Assembly (NCBI GenBank): GCA_020796225.1
Contig: CM036761.1
Location: forward strand, 31,756,928-31,820,927
DNA length: 64,000 nucleotides
Direction: 5' to 3'
Origin: Arion vulgaris
Taxonomy: Eukaryota; Mollusca; Gastropoda; Stylommatophora; Arionidae
The notes under the pieces are model-generated. The model was not told where the DNA came from. It saw only the letters and a program-made list of their open reading frames with translations, and did no database searches. This document shows, piece after piece, positions 20,137 through 31,004 of the stretch. Within the stretch, counting starts at the first letter, position 1; every line of letters starts with the position of its first letter. Made by a program: the position numbers and the translations under genes.

Positions 20137-20395
20137 CAATTCTTCTTCTTTGAACGCTCCATATCGACCACTTATTAACCACTCTGATTTGTATGTGATC
20201 TGAGCCTAAGAGTGATTGTAAGTTGTGCCAGTTATGCTTTTACAAGTAGGCCAGAACATCCGATTTCTGCAACACTTTTTATACACTATGGTAGCTTCCC
20301 TAAGTCCTAAATCAGCCACCTCTTATACCTGCCTTGTAGGTCACAGTGGTACTATTCTTTGCTTCCTTGCGAGCCCGGCGTCTCACCAGCATGAT
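20137..20395 (-). mobile_element. SINE-C insertion in the 56-bp satellite
   Basis: The left end has the reversed GAA tail (ttcttcttc). It carries 'tatgtgatctgagcctaag' and 'gcctacaagtaggc'-type blocks (here tacaagtaggcc). Satellite sequence resumes right after. Confidence 0.85.
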
Positions 20396-20480
20396 AACAT
20401 GAATGAAATTAAGTAATGCAGAAAACATAATTTTGTTCTTATAATGCCGATAGCATCAATGAAATTAAGTAGTTCATGAC
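20396..20480. repeat. 56-bp satellite units (right part)
   Basis: Resumes with 'gaatgaaattaagtaatgca' and a further diverged unit. Confidence 0.85.
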
Positions 20481-20849
20481 AAAAAACCCTGCACTTTAAC
20501 ATAAAACTTTCCAAAAGGAATAATAGTTAACCAGCAAACCCATGAATTAAATTCAATAAACGACATGTCATTACTATACATAGTCACCATCAATTTATAT
20601 GTTGCTTTCATAGCTCATAAAAGTACTTTGTTAATTTTGTGTGATTTTTGTATACATTATCAAGTGAAATTTCTATTATAGGCTCATGATTTTGTTCAAA
20701 GTGTTTATAGTTTCTTTAGTCTTAGTTGATGTATTTATATCTGATTGAATTATTGATGTAGTTTGTTGACTCACTGATTATGGAGCATATCACCAGAATA
20801 TGTCAGCCCTAACAGGCATTGATATCTAATAATGTTAATGTGACATGTC
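20481..20849. other. no recognised feature
   Basis: AT-rich; nothing recognised. Confidence 0.5.
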
Positions 20850-20975
20850 GATAACATAGGTGGTGAAAAACGCAGTTTAGGAAGTGCACACAAAAACCCA
20901 TTCTAGAAAACTCTTCTTATCCTGACGCTGTGAAGCAAAACAGTATTGGGGAAAAGGAGAAAGACACATCATACA
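20850..20975 (+). mobile_element. LINE-D 3' end scrap
   Basis: 'gtgcacacaaaaacccattc' and 'gtgaagcaaaacagtattgg' match the LINE-D 3' end at 60.8 kb and, reversed, at 27.9 kb. Confidence 0.65.
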
Positions 20976-21054
20976 GTTAAGGAATGTTGTACATGGAATT
21001 GGGCTACCACTGTTGATTACAACTATGATTTCATTGAAGCAACTTACTTCTCTG

Positions 21055-21310
21055 TTTACATATCTTTGTCTTCAAATGTTTCATATCGAACACTTGTTAA
21101 ACACTTTGTGTGATTTGTATGTGATCTGATCCTAAGAACACGTTGTACGTTGTGCCAGTTATGCGCCTACAAGTAGGCTAGCACATCCAATTTCTGTGAT
21201 GTTTTTTTCTTTACTAGTATAGCTTCCCTTGTTCCTACATCAATCGCCTCTTACAACATGCCTTGTAGGTTGCAGTGGTACTTCTCTTGCAGACCCGGGC
21301 GTCGCACAGG
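21055..21310 (-). mobile_element. SINE-C copy
   Basis: Contains the reversed family blocks 'tgtgatctgatcctaagaac', 'gcctacaagtaggctagc' and 'ctcttacaacatgccttgta'. Moderately diverged. Confidence 0.85.
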
Positions 21311-21504
21311 CAGTTTACATTTCAGAGTTTGAGAAACTTATCACAGTAGAATATGCAATGTAAATCTAGTACATATAGTGTGCTAAGTGTTTTTGTTTTT
21401 TCTAAAACTTAATGGTATGCTAACGAACTTGCAGGGTTGCCCAGAAGATTTTCAATTCCGGTGGGCAAATTTCAATGTTTAAGTTGGTAACAGAGTTACA
21501 ATAC

Positions 21505-21690
21505 TTCTATTCTTTTTTTCTAATCCTGTTTTGCTCAACAGCGCCATGATAGGAAGAGAATTCTAGAATAGGCTTTTGTGTCCGCTTCATAAATTGTTTT
21601 TTCGTTTTCTCTGAAATCCCCCTTTTGCTTTATATCGACTGTATCAGAGTAACTTTGCTCTTTGAGACACTGCAGTCTGGGACTAGTCTT
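21505..21690 (-). mobile_element. LINE-D 3' fragment
   Basis: Matches 27930-28110 on the same strand ('cctgttttg', 'agcgtca'-like block, 'tgcactg/ctgcagtctg' segment). Coding is too decayed to translate. Confidence 0.65.
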
Positions 21691-22154
21691 CTCCATCAAT
21701 CTCATTTCCTGCTAAGTTACACACATTAGTACTTTCAATACATTTTACACATTTCCCTCCAGTAAGTTTAGAATATTATTAATATTCATCAACGTGTAAA
21801 CTGCAGTATGAAGGAGACGTTATCTATGGAATTATATAGACATACATTACTCTGTCCTCTTGTCAACTGATTGTTTGGTTACACCACTGAAGTGACATTT
21901 AGTAGACAGATAACAGCTGATAACCAACTTGGGATATCTTTCTGACACATTCCTCGTATAATGTTCCTGTGTAGATGGGCCACCAAGGTTATCAATCTGG
22001 ACTGGTGTTTCTAATATGATAAAGTGTAAGCACATGAAATGATGTATTACATATACTGAGATATGGATAACGTGTCGGATATTGTATCCAGTGTTTTCTT
22101 TATGTGGATGTGCAAGTTTTCATTAAGAAGTACAGAGTAAATGTAATTGCTATG
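21691..22154. other. no recognised feature
   Basis: AT-rich; nothing recognised. Confidence 0.5.
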
Positions 22155-22430
22155 TTGCGCCCGAGTGGTTACGGGGCCCAGATTTGGGGTGTAAAGAATA
22201 GAACCACTGTTACCTGCCATGCATGTCGTAAGAGGCGTCTAAGGAGGTTTGGGTGAAATCGGATGCACGTGTCCAAAATGTGTAGAAGTCAACCTGCTGC
22301 CTTGCAGGACGACTGGGGACAGCCAAAGGCTAATGGAGAGCGACCCCAGTAAGCGCTGGCTGAATCCGGACACATCGCCGAAGGATAATCACCAGAGCTC
22401 CAAATGGCGCTGAAGATGTGACGAAACCCA
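22155..22430 (+). mobile_element. SINE-B fused to repeat G
   Basis: The head 'gcccgagtggttacggggcc' resembles a tRNA A-box region. The SINE-B body and then repeat G ('gagctccaaatggcgc') follow. Same arrangement as 12575-12811 on the other strand, so this is a genuine composite family. Confidence 0.8.
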
Positions 22431-22504
22431 CCCATGCTAAGGCTGCATGAAACAGATTTCCACATGATGAATTTATTGAGTTCTGGTACATCGGTCTTTT
22501 AGGT

Positions 22505-22603
22505 GATCGCGAGAGAGAAAGAGAGAGAGTAGCGCAATGTTGAACCATTACTTATGTATGGCTGCGAGTCATGGACAATGAACAAGCATTAAATAAGATT
22601 GTT
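22505..22603 (+). pseudogene. LINE-V fragment, left part
   Basis: Reads LMYGCESWTMNKH just before the SINE-C at 22604; LINE-V sequence resumes after it. Confidence 0.7.
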
Positions 22604-22868
22604 CAAAGCCCCGCCCGTATGTTGCCGGGCTCACAGAGGAGCAAAGAATAGGAACACTCCAATCTTCAAGGCATGTTGTAAGAGGCGAGTATAGTAGGGG
22701 CATAGGGAAGCTACACTAGTAAATAAAAAGCGTCGCAGAAATAGAATGTGCTGGCCTACTTGTAGGCGCATAACTGGCACAACGTACATTCGATCTTAGG
22801 CTCAGATCACATATGAATAACAAAGAGTGGCTTAACAAGTGGTCGATATGAAGCATTTGAAGAAGAAG
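22604..22868 (+). mobile_element. SINE-C insertion within LINE-V
   Basis: Full set of family blocks with a terminal GAAGAAGAAG at about 22859-22868. No clear target duplication could be assigned by eye. Confidence 0.85.
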
Positions 22869-23185
22869 TTGGAAGCCACAGAGATGTGGTTTACAGAAGA
22901 ATGCTGAAAATTCCATAGACAGCGAAGAAAACAAATTATACGGTTTTAAAACAGGCCTGCACACAAAGAAACTTTATCAAAAGATTAAGAATCAGACAAT
23001 CAAGGTTCTTCTGGCATACAATGCGAAGAGGAGGTTTAGAGCATTTAGTGACGGCAGGTAAAATTCAGGTAAGAAGAGATCGTGGAAGACAGAGGAAGAA
23101 GATGTTGGATGGTCTGACATTATGGTTCGACAAAAGTTCGACTTCGGAACTGATTTACTGCACCAATAAAAAGGAGTTTTAGATA
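22869..23185 (+). pseudogene. LINE-V fragment, right part
   Basis: Reads EMWFTEEC/FYRRMLKIP-like sequence, then MRRGGLEHLVTAGKI near 23020 and RGRQRKKMLDGLTLW near 23080, in shifting frames. Together with 22505-22603 it is one interrupted C-terminus. Confidence 0.8.
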
Positions 23186-23539
23186 CGATATTATCGCCTA
23201 CACTTGCAGACATGTCACTTGATAGAATTGAAATTGAATGTATTGGAAAATAAAAACTATTTTCTACACATGCGGACACACACACCTGGTGCAAGAGAGA
23301 GTTTACATAATGTGTCATTAACGCTCTATGCATTCTCTTGTCCTCGCTAGTCTAAATGCGTGTTACTGAAGACTACATACAATAAACTGCACAAAAACAC
23401 GACAGGTATCAGTTGTACACAAAGAAAGCTCGGAGTGTCATGTATGAGACTGGCTTAACCACGTTAGTGACAATAGTTAGAAGAGAGAATGAATCCTAAC
23501 TGAATAGAACATGACAGTCTCTCAAATGTTATCATTACA
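23186..23539. other. no recognised feature
   Basis: Contains a short (CA)n near 23276; otherwise unassigned. Confidence 0.45.
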
Positions 23540-23790
23540 CCCGGAAATTAATGCAGAATCTAGAAAAAGGTCTGAAGACGAAGGATTCACTTCATTGCAC
23601 CAGATTTTATCCCGGTCCCTCTCCACGGAAGGGGTACGCCACCCGCAGAGAGTATTATACGAACTCCGTAGCTCCGGCAACAATTCTAGGGGTATCTGGG
23701 GAAAAAATACACTAATGAACATAACGCCACCGTCCGGATTCGAACCCACGAGCTACGGAATACAAGACAAAGGCTTAGCCACAGAGACCC
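23540..23790 (-). mobile_element. SINE-D copy
   Basis: The minus strand has B box GGTTCGAATCC (about 23733-23743), the 'gaattgttgccggagctac' body and the 'gagagggaccggg' 3' part. It is the most complete SINE-D here. Confidence 0.85.
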
Positions 23791-23894
23791 ATAAATACAA
23801 AATGATAGTGGGAAGCCATATCTCAACAATAACTAGCTGACAGCAGGTCAAACAGAATGATGTCATTTTCCTCCCGATGAAGTCACACTGACCA

Positions 23895-24095
23895 GAATGA
23901 AAAAAAGAGTCTAAAGGTCAAAGATTGACTTCATTGCGCCGGGTTTCTCTATATGGCTCCGTCCCTGTCTGCATACATTTCACGCCATTTATCGAGTGTT
24001 TGCATAAAGCACGAACTCCGTAGCTCCAGCAAAAAATCTCAGAGATCTCGTGAAAAAATTACACTTGTGACTCGGTCCGAATTCGAACAACCTTA
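23895..24095 (-). mobile_element. SINE-D copy
   Basis: Same orientation as the previous copy. Carries 'cgaactccgtagctccagc' and 'gacttcattgcgccgggttt'. The B box region is degraded. Confidence 0.8.
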
Positions 24096-24154
24096 AGAAC
24101 GACACACACGTTTTAACGCACACGTTTTAACCACTTCTTTATAGATACTGTCCC

Positions 24155-24345
24155 TTGCCCGTCTACCCAGCGTGATCGTAGCGCGTTGGACGACGGGCGA
24201 CAAGTCCTCTGTGAGTGCGGGTTCAATTCCGCGGACTGGCAGAAAAGCCACAGGTTCTCCAGATTTACGGTGTTCGTGGCACCGAACCGAAGGGTTACGA
24301 TGTCCATGGCCCCGAGCCGAAGGCTCCATTGCTTCTGGATCGAAA
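24155..24345 (+). mobile_element. SINE-A copy
   Basis: A-box-like TAGCGCGTTGG, B box GGTTCAATTCC, two body modules and a short A tail after 'ggatcg'. Confidence 0.9.
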
Positions 24346-24629
24346 AAAGTAGATACTCTCCAGAATGATAGCAGTTAATGTAGGATTTTCTGACGTTCGT
24401 AATGACAGCTGTTAACGCCGGATATTCTGACGCCGGTGTGTATTTCGATGTGTCTATGCTGTATTAAAAGAAATATGACTGGGGTACTCGAGGTATAGTC
24501 GTCGTTGAGCGGAACGGAACATACTTGACAACTACGTTCAGTATAGAAATGGAGATTATTACTGACACCCTTACATTTTTTACTGAGATTATTACTGCGG
24601 CAGTTATATTGTATGTCTTTCAATCCTTA
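24346..24629. other. no recognised feature
   Basis: Unassigned AT-rich gap. Confidence 0.4.
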
Positions 24630-24715
24630 TTTTTGTATTTTGTAAAACTAAAGTACTTTGTTCTTACGTGTTTCGCTAGTTTACTAAGTTTTACTGCAGT
24701 CTCCTCCTTTATCGA
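24630..24715. repeat. single arm related to the 4.3-4.6 kb palindrome
   Basis: 'gtattttgtaaaactaaagt', 'actttgttcttacgtgttt' and 'aagttttactgcagtct' match the outer part of the left palindrome arm (reversed) plus its flank to 4261. This shows the arm belongs to a dispersed repeat. Confidence 0.75.
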
Positions 24716-24740
24716 TAATCCTTGTCTGGAAGGGTATTAT

Positions 24741-24829
24741 TTTTTTCTGATTGTGATAGGGAGATACTATCTGCTACATAGCATTTTTTTCTGAATGTGA
24801 TAGGGATATACTGTCTGCTACATAGCAGT
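24741..24829. repeat. 44-bp direct duplication
   Basis: 'ctgattgtgatagggagata' at 24747 is repeated as 'ctgaatgtgatagggatata' at 24791. Confidence 0.85.
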
Positions 24830-24904
24830 TCAACATCGAGAAGAGCAGGCTGAAAAGTCGCAAATTTCAAAAGAAAAAAAAAGGTTAAAAATAAAATTCC
24901 TACA

Positions 24905-25040
24905 AAATATATATATTCACCATCTTCAAAATTATTTCGGACCTCGGTGGTGCTACGGAGTTCGTGCACTATCGCTGATACTTTTCTGTGCAAGAAAGAG
25001 ATCGAAACACACGTGGTTACTATCCGAAGTGCAATGATGG
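24905..25040 (+). mobile_element. SINE-F fragment
   Basis: Reverse complement of the 'gatctctttcttacac' / 'ccatcatcatc' end of SINE-F at 47.4 kb. Truncated by the SINE-A that follows. Confidence 0.65.
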
Positions 25041-25245
25041 TGGTCCTTTTTTTGGTTGATCTAGAAGCACTTGAGCTTTCAGCTCGGTGGTATGGACATC
25101 GTAACCCTTCGGTTTGGTGCCACGAACACCGTAAATCTGGAGAACCTGTGACTTTTCTGCCAGCCCGCGAAATTGAACCGCACTCACAGGGTGCTTGTCA
25201 CACGTCGTCCAACGCGCTACGAACACGCTGGGCAGGCGCTAGCAA
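25041..25245 (-). mobile_element. SINE-A copy
   Basis: Reversed modules, B-box region 'gaaattgaaccgcac' and 'aacgcgctacgaacacgctg' head. Confidence 0.88.
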
Positions 25246-25416
25246 TCAAATCAATCAAGTTAGCTGGCACTTTTAAAAAACAAGCATCGACTTTGTGTCT
25301 GCTTCTTCAGTGATCCAGCGGCTCTTGCCCTTCGGCCCAATGCCACCTTGTATATATGTAACATAAGTGTATTTTCTCTGACTTTTTATTTCTCTTGTTA
25401 TGGAAGGGAAGTTGTT

Positions 25417-25555
25417 CCTGTTATATCACCAGCACTATGAACACATATATACATGCATATCTGCACTTTCTATTAGCAATGAGTCCTGTTATATCACCAG
25501 CACTATGAACACATAGATACATGCATATCATGCACTTTCTATTAGCAATGAGTCT
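25417..25555. repeat. 68-bp tandem duplication
   Basis: 'cctgttatatcaccagcact' occurs at 25417 and 25485; both units run through 'ctattagcaatgagt'. Confidence 0.92.
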
Positions 25556-25965
25556 AGAACAGTTCAACTCGTAAGAACCAAGGCCTCCTTTCTGTTGTAT
25601 GAGTAACATGTTTATAGCAAGAAGACCTCGATTGATTAGAAATCAATAAATCTTCATTTTGATTTGTTGAATCACTGACTAAAAGTACATATATTTTCGG
25701 AATCATATGACGTATTGTATCAGTGTGCGTTGAGATAAACAGGAGGCCACTAATGTGTCATTTTATTGACTGATATTAAGAGTGCAATCAACAACATAAA
25801 ATAAAGCATATGTGCTGGTTCGTTGCAATGCACATACAAGCTTCTTACTTTCTTAATTCTCTTCTTGTTACTTTCTGAATTCTCTTCATTCCTTAGGGAT
25901 ACATGAAGTGTCAACAGTGACTCAATTTTTCTTCCCCATTTATTTCGTTTAATTTAAGTAGGATC
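25556..25965. other. no recognised feature
   Basis: AT-rich; nothing recognised. Confidence 0.5.
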
Positions 25966-26135
25966 ATCATCATTGCACTTCGGTCAGTAACCGTGTGTGC
26001 TCAGATCTCTTTCTTACACAGGAAAATCTCAGCGGCAGTGCACACACTACATAGCACCGGCGAGGGTCCCGATGTAATTTAGATGATAGTGAAAATCTGT
26101 ACAAGTATTTTATTTGTTCATTTTTCAAATGAATT
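25966..26135 (-). mobile_element. SINE-F fragment
   Basis: 'gatctctttcttacacagga', 'ctacatagcaccggcgaggg' and 'cgatgtaatttagatgatag', as at 41.8 and 47.4 kb. Confidence 0.75.
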
Positions 26136-26235
26136 TTGCCTGTGCAGCTTCTTAAACATGAAGGATAATTATTCGTTCAAATGCTTATTTCTGCTGACAT
26201 GGATTCATGGAGGCAATTCGTTTCGCTGTTTAGAC

Positions 26236-26470
26236 CTTCTAACCGCCCGAGTGGTTAGTTAGTTAGTTAGTCTTTCCTCTTGGGCCTGTGGGCGGCGCAT
26301 AGGGCAGAGGTCATAGCTCTCCATGCCTCGCGGTTCGTTGCTATCTGTTTTAGGTCTTTAATGTTTGCTAGGCCCATCGTTGAGCCTTCTCTGATGATGG
26401 TTCTACGCAGAGTCTCTCTTGGTCTTCCTCGTTTCTTAGAATTAAACAAGTTCGAACGAATCATCGATGC
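26236..26470 (-). pseudogene. LINE-Y C-terminal end with (AACT)n tail
   Basis: The minus strand reads KKRGRPRETLRRTIIREGST and IATNREAWRAMTSALC, then a stop and an AACT-repeat 3' tail (TTAG repeats on +). Only the last 60 residues remain. Confidence 0.82.
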
Positions 26471-26604
26471 ATTTAGAGTCTAAACTCTGTTTCTCAAACA
26501 GTGGTGAATTTTACGATGACGGCTTGTCGGGCCGACGATCAACAGTTTGTGGGCCAAGCTAGAAGAAAACACGTCCCGCCATCTTGGCCAACACACCGGA
26601 AACA

Positions 26605-26870
26605 CACCGAGTGGTTACCGGAGCCCAAATTTGGGGTGTAAAGAATAGAACCACTGTTACCTGCCACGCATGTCGTAAGAGGCGACTAAGGAGGTTTTGA
26701 TGAAATCGGATGCACGTGTCCTAAACATGTAGAAGTCTGCGTTTAGGGGCCTACCAAACCAATGTGCAATGCATACACGTTCTTGGCAAAGATCGAACAT
26801 ATCACAAAGAGGGATTAAAATTGGTGGTAAAGAACGAACGCAAAGAAGAAGAAGACATTCTAGCATAGAA
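26605..26870 (+). mobile_element. SINE-B copy with GAA tail
   Basis: Starts 'ccgagtggttaccgg', carries 'ggggtgtaaagaatagaacc' and 'cgttcttggcaaagatcgaa', and ends AAGAAGAAGAAG. Confidence 0.9.
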
Positions 26871-27294
26871 AACTGATCATGGATAAAGAAGATTATGAAC
26901 ATACAGTCATCGATTTTGTCAGTATAGTGAAAATAGAAGAACAGGGTCGCATCGTGACAGCTGGGACAAGTATTAGAGATATAAACGTGGATTACAAAGA
27001 GAGCAGATGATCAAATGGCTTATATCATGGCTATAACAAAAACCAATACGAGTTAGTTAACATCATAATGGGAAATGATGGTGTGGACCAATTAAGAGTG
27101 TTCATGATTGTCTTCGCCAGATGAGATATCGTATCAACAGTATGTTTGCGTTGTTTGATAAATTATAACTGTGCATAGTTTGTTAACGTGTGTACGGCCG
27201 TGTCTTGTATCATGTCATTCAGTTCTTCAATATCACGCTATGTTTACACGATACTACACATTTGAGAATGGGAGAAGAATGGCAAGTGATATGT
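26871..27294. other. no recognised feature
   Basis: Unassigned. Confidence 0.45.
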
Positions 27295-27480
27295 AGTACG
27301 CTAAACGAGGGTCTGTGTTAGTGACAAGCAATATGGAGTACGCTAAACGAGGGTCTGTGTTAGTGACAAGCAATATGGAGTACGCTAAACGAGGGTCTGT
27401 GTTAGTGACAAGCGATATGAAGTACGCTAAACGAGAGACTTTTTGGACAAGCGATATATGTGTGATTTACGCTAAACGAG
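27295..27480. repeat. 42-bp tandem repeat, about 4.4 copies
   Basis: Units start at 27295, 27337, 27379 and 27421 with 'agtacgctaaacgaggg'. The unit is 14 codons long, so the frame stays open as a repeated peptide. The last unit is diverged. Confidence 0.92.
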
Positions 27481-27509
27481 GGACTGGTCTCATTGAGAGC
27501 GGGTCGCGA

Positions 27510-27835
27510 AACAGCATACATGATATTTGCAACATGCCAACTGCTGGAGAGGAGCAGCAATGCAATCTTTACATGATCTTTGTCGATCTGATGAAAGCTT
27601 TCGTCACGGTTCAAAGAGAGGGTCAGTGGAATATCATGGCAAAATGGGGATGTCCAGCCATTAAGATCGTCCAACAGGTGTATGATGGCGCGTGTAGATG
27701 ATGGAAAGCTGTCAGAGGTCTTCCATGTCACTAACGGCGTCAAACAGTGCTGTGTACTGGCCCCAACACTCTTCAGCATGATGTTTACTGCCATGCTCAT
27801 TCATAGATGTATTTTAAATGCGATGAACATGGGGT
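27510..27835 (+). pseudogene. non-LTR reverse-transcriptase core fragment
   Basis: Reads LYMIFVDLMKAFVTVQREG, MAKWGCPAIKIVQQVYDGA, then after a frame change ARVDDGKLSEVFHVTNGVKQ and VLAPTLFSMMFTAML. These are RT palm motifs A and B. Motif A usually reads KAFDTV (here KAFVTV) and NGVKQG reads NGVKQC, so catalysis would be lost. It stops before the YxDD motif. It is the only RT palm core in the window and is fused upstream to the 42-bp tandem repeat. Confidence 0.85.
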
Positions 27836-27919
27836 AAAGAACAAAGCGAACGTAAGTGATCTATGTGAAACAAACATAATAGGCGGCTAATTGTTGTAAT
27901 TGGCGCACATTTCTATGCC

Positions 27920-28270
27920 ATCTTTCTTTATTTTTTCCGATCCTGTTTTGTCTCACAGCGTCAGGTTAGGAAGAGATTGCTAAAACGGGCCCTTGTGTTC
28001 GCTTCGTAGATAGTGACTTTCGTCGCCTCTGTTATCTCTGAGGTCAATCTTTTGCATGGCCTGCCTTTTGCTTTGTATCCATTGTATCGTAGCAGCATTA
28101 CACTTTGATGTGCACTGTCTGTTGGTAATCTGCTTATGTGGCCGAACCATTTAATTTGTTGTTTTTGATGAAGTTTAGTACTGATGTTGTGCCCACTGTT
28201 TTCCTAATGTCTTCATTTCTCAACCGGTCTCTTATGTCCCATTATAGTGGTTAATGGTATGGACTGAGTA
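27920..28270 (-). pseudogene. LINE-D C-terminal fragment
   Basis: The minus strand reads LRNEDIRKTVGTTSVLNFI, a degraded WFGH-type block, GRPCKRLT-like sequence, then a 3' end with 'ctgtgagacaaaacaggatc'. Confidence 0.8.
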
Positions 28271-28384
28271 AATAACATTTGTAATGACGGATTCGAAAAG
28301 CATAATTTCTTACAAGACATTTGAGCAATGTTTGATTTGTCAATGTTTGTGAAGAGATGAAATTGCACGTTTTTCGCAGTTTTC

Positions 28385-28600
28385 CTCAGACTTTTTTTTT
28401 CCGATCTAGAAGCACCTGAGCTTTCAGCCCTTCGGCTCGGTGCCATGGACATTGTAACCCTTCGGTTCGGTGCCACGAACACCGTAAATATGGAGAACCT
28501 GCGGTTTTTTTGCAAGCCCGCGGAATTGAACCGCACTCACAGGGGACTTGTCACACGTCTTCCAACGCGCTACGAACACGCTGGGCAGGCGGGCTTCTTC
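28385..28600 (-). mobile_element. SINE-A copy
   Basis: Reversed SINE-A with poly-T (its A tail) at 28390, two modules, B-box region GGAATTGAACC and the head 'aacgcgctacgaacacgctg'. Confidence 0.9.
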
Positions 28601-28905
28601 AGACTCATAAAGATGTATTCTCTCTTCCCGCACTGCTTTGTGTAAATGTGAGAACCTCTGATATAGGTGTTTTACTGTAAGTCACATAGATACATATATA
28701 TGTTACAGATATTCGTCGCATGGTGTTACGCAGGATCGTGACTACCTTTTCCGCTAAACTGACACCGGATACGGGCTATTCTATTTCCTCGACACAGACA
28801 GGTGTCAATAAGATGTCGACTCCGGTCACACGGAATGTAACCACTGCTTCCACATTCGTAACCTCTTATATAGACGACTTATTTATGGTCTGTATTTTCA
28901 GTTGA
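28601..28905. other. no recognised feature
   Basis: Unassigned. Confidence 0.4.
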
Positions 28906-29150
28906 AATATCCGCTCGTGGCAAGGAGCAAAGAGTAGTACCACTGCGACCTACAAGGCATATCGTAAGATGCGACTGATGTAGGATCTAGGAAGCTGCCC
29001 TAGTAAATAAAAAGCATCACAGAAATCGGATGTCAGGCCTACTTGTAGGCGCAAAATTGCCCAACGTACAATCGCTCTTAGGCTCAGATCACATATAAAT
29101 CACACAGACTGGTTAACAAGTGGTCGATATGGAACGTTCGAAGAAGAAAG
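28906..29150 (+). mobile_element. SINE-C copy
   Basis: Blocks 'gcaaagagtagtaccactgc', 'agtaaataaaaagcatcaca' and 'cttaggctcagatcacata', ending AAGAAGAAAG. Confidence 0.88.
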
Positions 29151-29464
29151 AGGTCCCCGTACACATCACCTCCTCCCTTCAACCATTTCACTCCTCCACT
29201 CACTGTCTTTTCTTTGTGGGGTTGCTTCTGACCTTTTGGAATACATTTATAGTAAGATAATGTCCATCAACAATAGAGTTGACATAGACACCAGCTAGCA
29301 GAGTTCAAGGTTAAATATCAATAGAATCGGTGCCATTGCATTCACGGCAAACGTACTTTGGCATAAAATCAATCAGCATATTTGTGTTGAAGATGTCTGT
29401 CCACTAGAAGAGAGCGCATTCACCTGAACTACAGCAACGAAACCATACATTTTTGTAAGTTGTC
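29151..29464. other. no recognised feature
   Basis: Unassigned. Confidence 0.4.
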
Positions 29465-29526
29465 TAGCCAGGTATTGACCAACTGTAAAGACGAACAAGG
29501 CCATATATATATATATATATATATAT
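29465..29526 (+). mobile_element. LINE-Z end scrap and (TA)n
   Basis: 'attgaccaactgtaaagacg' and 'aaggccatata' match the edge of LINE-Z fragments (reverse of 15.7 kb); about 12 TA units follow. Confidence 0.6.
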
Positions 29527-30104
29527 AATCTAGCCAGTTGCAAACTTACGTTTGGAGACTGGTGACACCGTAACCGTACCCTGTTAAAATCATTGTGCTT
29601 TAGGGTGAGCAGCACACGCCCTAACCACTACTTCAGTCCACACGTTTTTGATCCGATTTCGAATCTTGATGGAGGTATAAGTGTGAATAGGAACAGGCAC
29701 ACATATGCTATTTAAACTCAATAATAGGACACTCATACTCTGTTTATTAATCATATTCATTGTTTTCCCCGAGGTTCTTAAATTAAAACTCATTCTTTTG
29801 TTACCCTAACACTTCTATAAAGAAGTAAACGGTGGAAGAGAAGAAGGAGATTCTATTGTTATATTAAAAAAAAAATTTCAGACAGGGCACATCATGGACG
29901 TAGAGTTCAACATTATTGATGTATGCACATTAATATTTTAATTAGCGTTTACATATTAAATAGCTATGTTTCTGTTTTTCTTTCATTTCTTTAGTTATCA
30001 ATGTTGAATATAACGCCCTTGTGAGTGGTTACATTTCTGAAAGAGTTAATTTATAAATCATCATTGTTTCTTGGTCTTGTTGTCTACCACTTGTATCATC
30101 TTTT
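29527..30104. other. no recognised feature
   Basis: AT-rich; nothing recognised. Confidence 0.5.
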
Positions 30105-30324
30105 CTTTTAAATACTTTAGCTGCTAAGGACGTATACATTCCCATTCACTGCTAAACACGCATTAACACGTCTGTTATTTTCTCTTCTCTGTGGGCTAAA
30201 AATGTGTTAACACTTTATACATTTCTACTGTCACTGCCGTAGGCGTAAATTCACGTTTGCGACCTAGAAACAAATAGTAGCTATTGTTAGCTCCGTCTTC
30301 GGAAAGTATGTAGCAGCGAAAGGG
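30105..30324. mobile_element. MITE-P (piggyBac-like), one end decayed
   Basis: Homologous end to end with 50011-50234. The right end AGCAGCGAAAGGG is followed by TTAA (30325-30328). The left end has lost the CCCTTT start. Confidence 0.8.
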
Positions 30325-30424
30325 TTAAATACTCGCAGACTTTTGTGAAGAATTTAAAAAAAAATAAATAAGAAAGAAACATTTGCTCCGGTGTCAGTCG
30401 TAATGTTCTCGCGTGTTAATGGGG

Positions 30425-30446
30425 TTGTGTGTGTGCGCGCGCGCAG
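30425..30446. repeat. GT/GC microsatellite
   Basis: GTGTGTGTGCGCGCGCGC, a possible Z-DNA-forming alternating purine-pyrimidine run. Confidence 0.85.
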
Positions 30447-30599
30447 GGAGCGTGGTAATGTATGCAGTTCTGTGAATCACGTGAGTGGCTATGTTGATTA
30501 GTCAATATTAAGACACGAGCTTTTGATCACTGAACGAGCACTTCATTAAACAGATGTGTTTCAAATGTGAAAGTTTGTTCATTAACACACAACAGTGCA

Positions 30600-30745
30600 T
30601 GTGTCTTCTTCTTTGCTTGCGCTCCACAACATCCACTTGTTAACCGCTCGTTGTAGTCTGTTTGTTATTCGCGCTAAAGATTCAAAATACTTTGTTTCCC
30701 TGTTATGCGCTTACAGGCTGCTGGTCAAGCATGTTCTATTTCGGT
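30600..30745 (-). mobile_element. SINE-C, diverged fragment
   Basis: Reversed GAA tail at the left and weak matches to 'cttgttaaccactc' and 'gttatgcgcctacaagtagg'. Confidence 0.55.
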
Positions 30746-31004
30746 AAGCGTGATACTCGGGTTCGCCTTCCTAACATATGCCCGTCTTCATACTATAGTC
30801 TGTCCATTAATTCGTGAGCACGTTTGAAATTGATTTTCTCGAAAACTACCTGTTGGATCTCAGTGATTTTTGCATGCAGCCTTAGAATATCCATGACGCT
30901 AAAATAAAGCTAACCAGTAGTCCATAGATGCAACGGATTGTGCACATCGGCGAATTCCTTTGATCTTTTATGACAATTGCAAATACGGGGGCTCACCATG
31001 TTCA
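30746..31004. other. no recognised feature
   Basis: Unassigned. Confidence 0.4.

Noticed and set aside
27315..27701. A 128-residue host gene
   Set aside because: The first half is a 42-bp tandem repeat and the second half is a reverse-transcriptase fragment with altered catalytic motifs.
29590..29700. tRNA-derived SINE suggested by 'gatttcgaatc' and 'gtggttagggcg'
   Set aside because: On the minus strand the B-box-like motif precedes the A-box-like motif, which is the wrong order.
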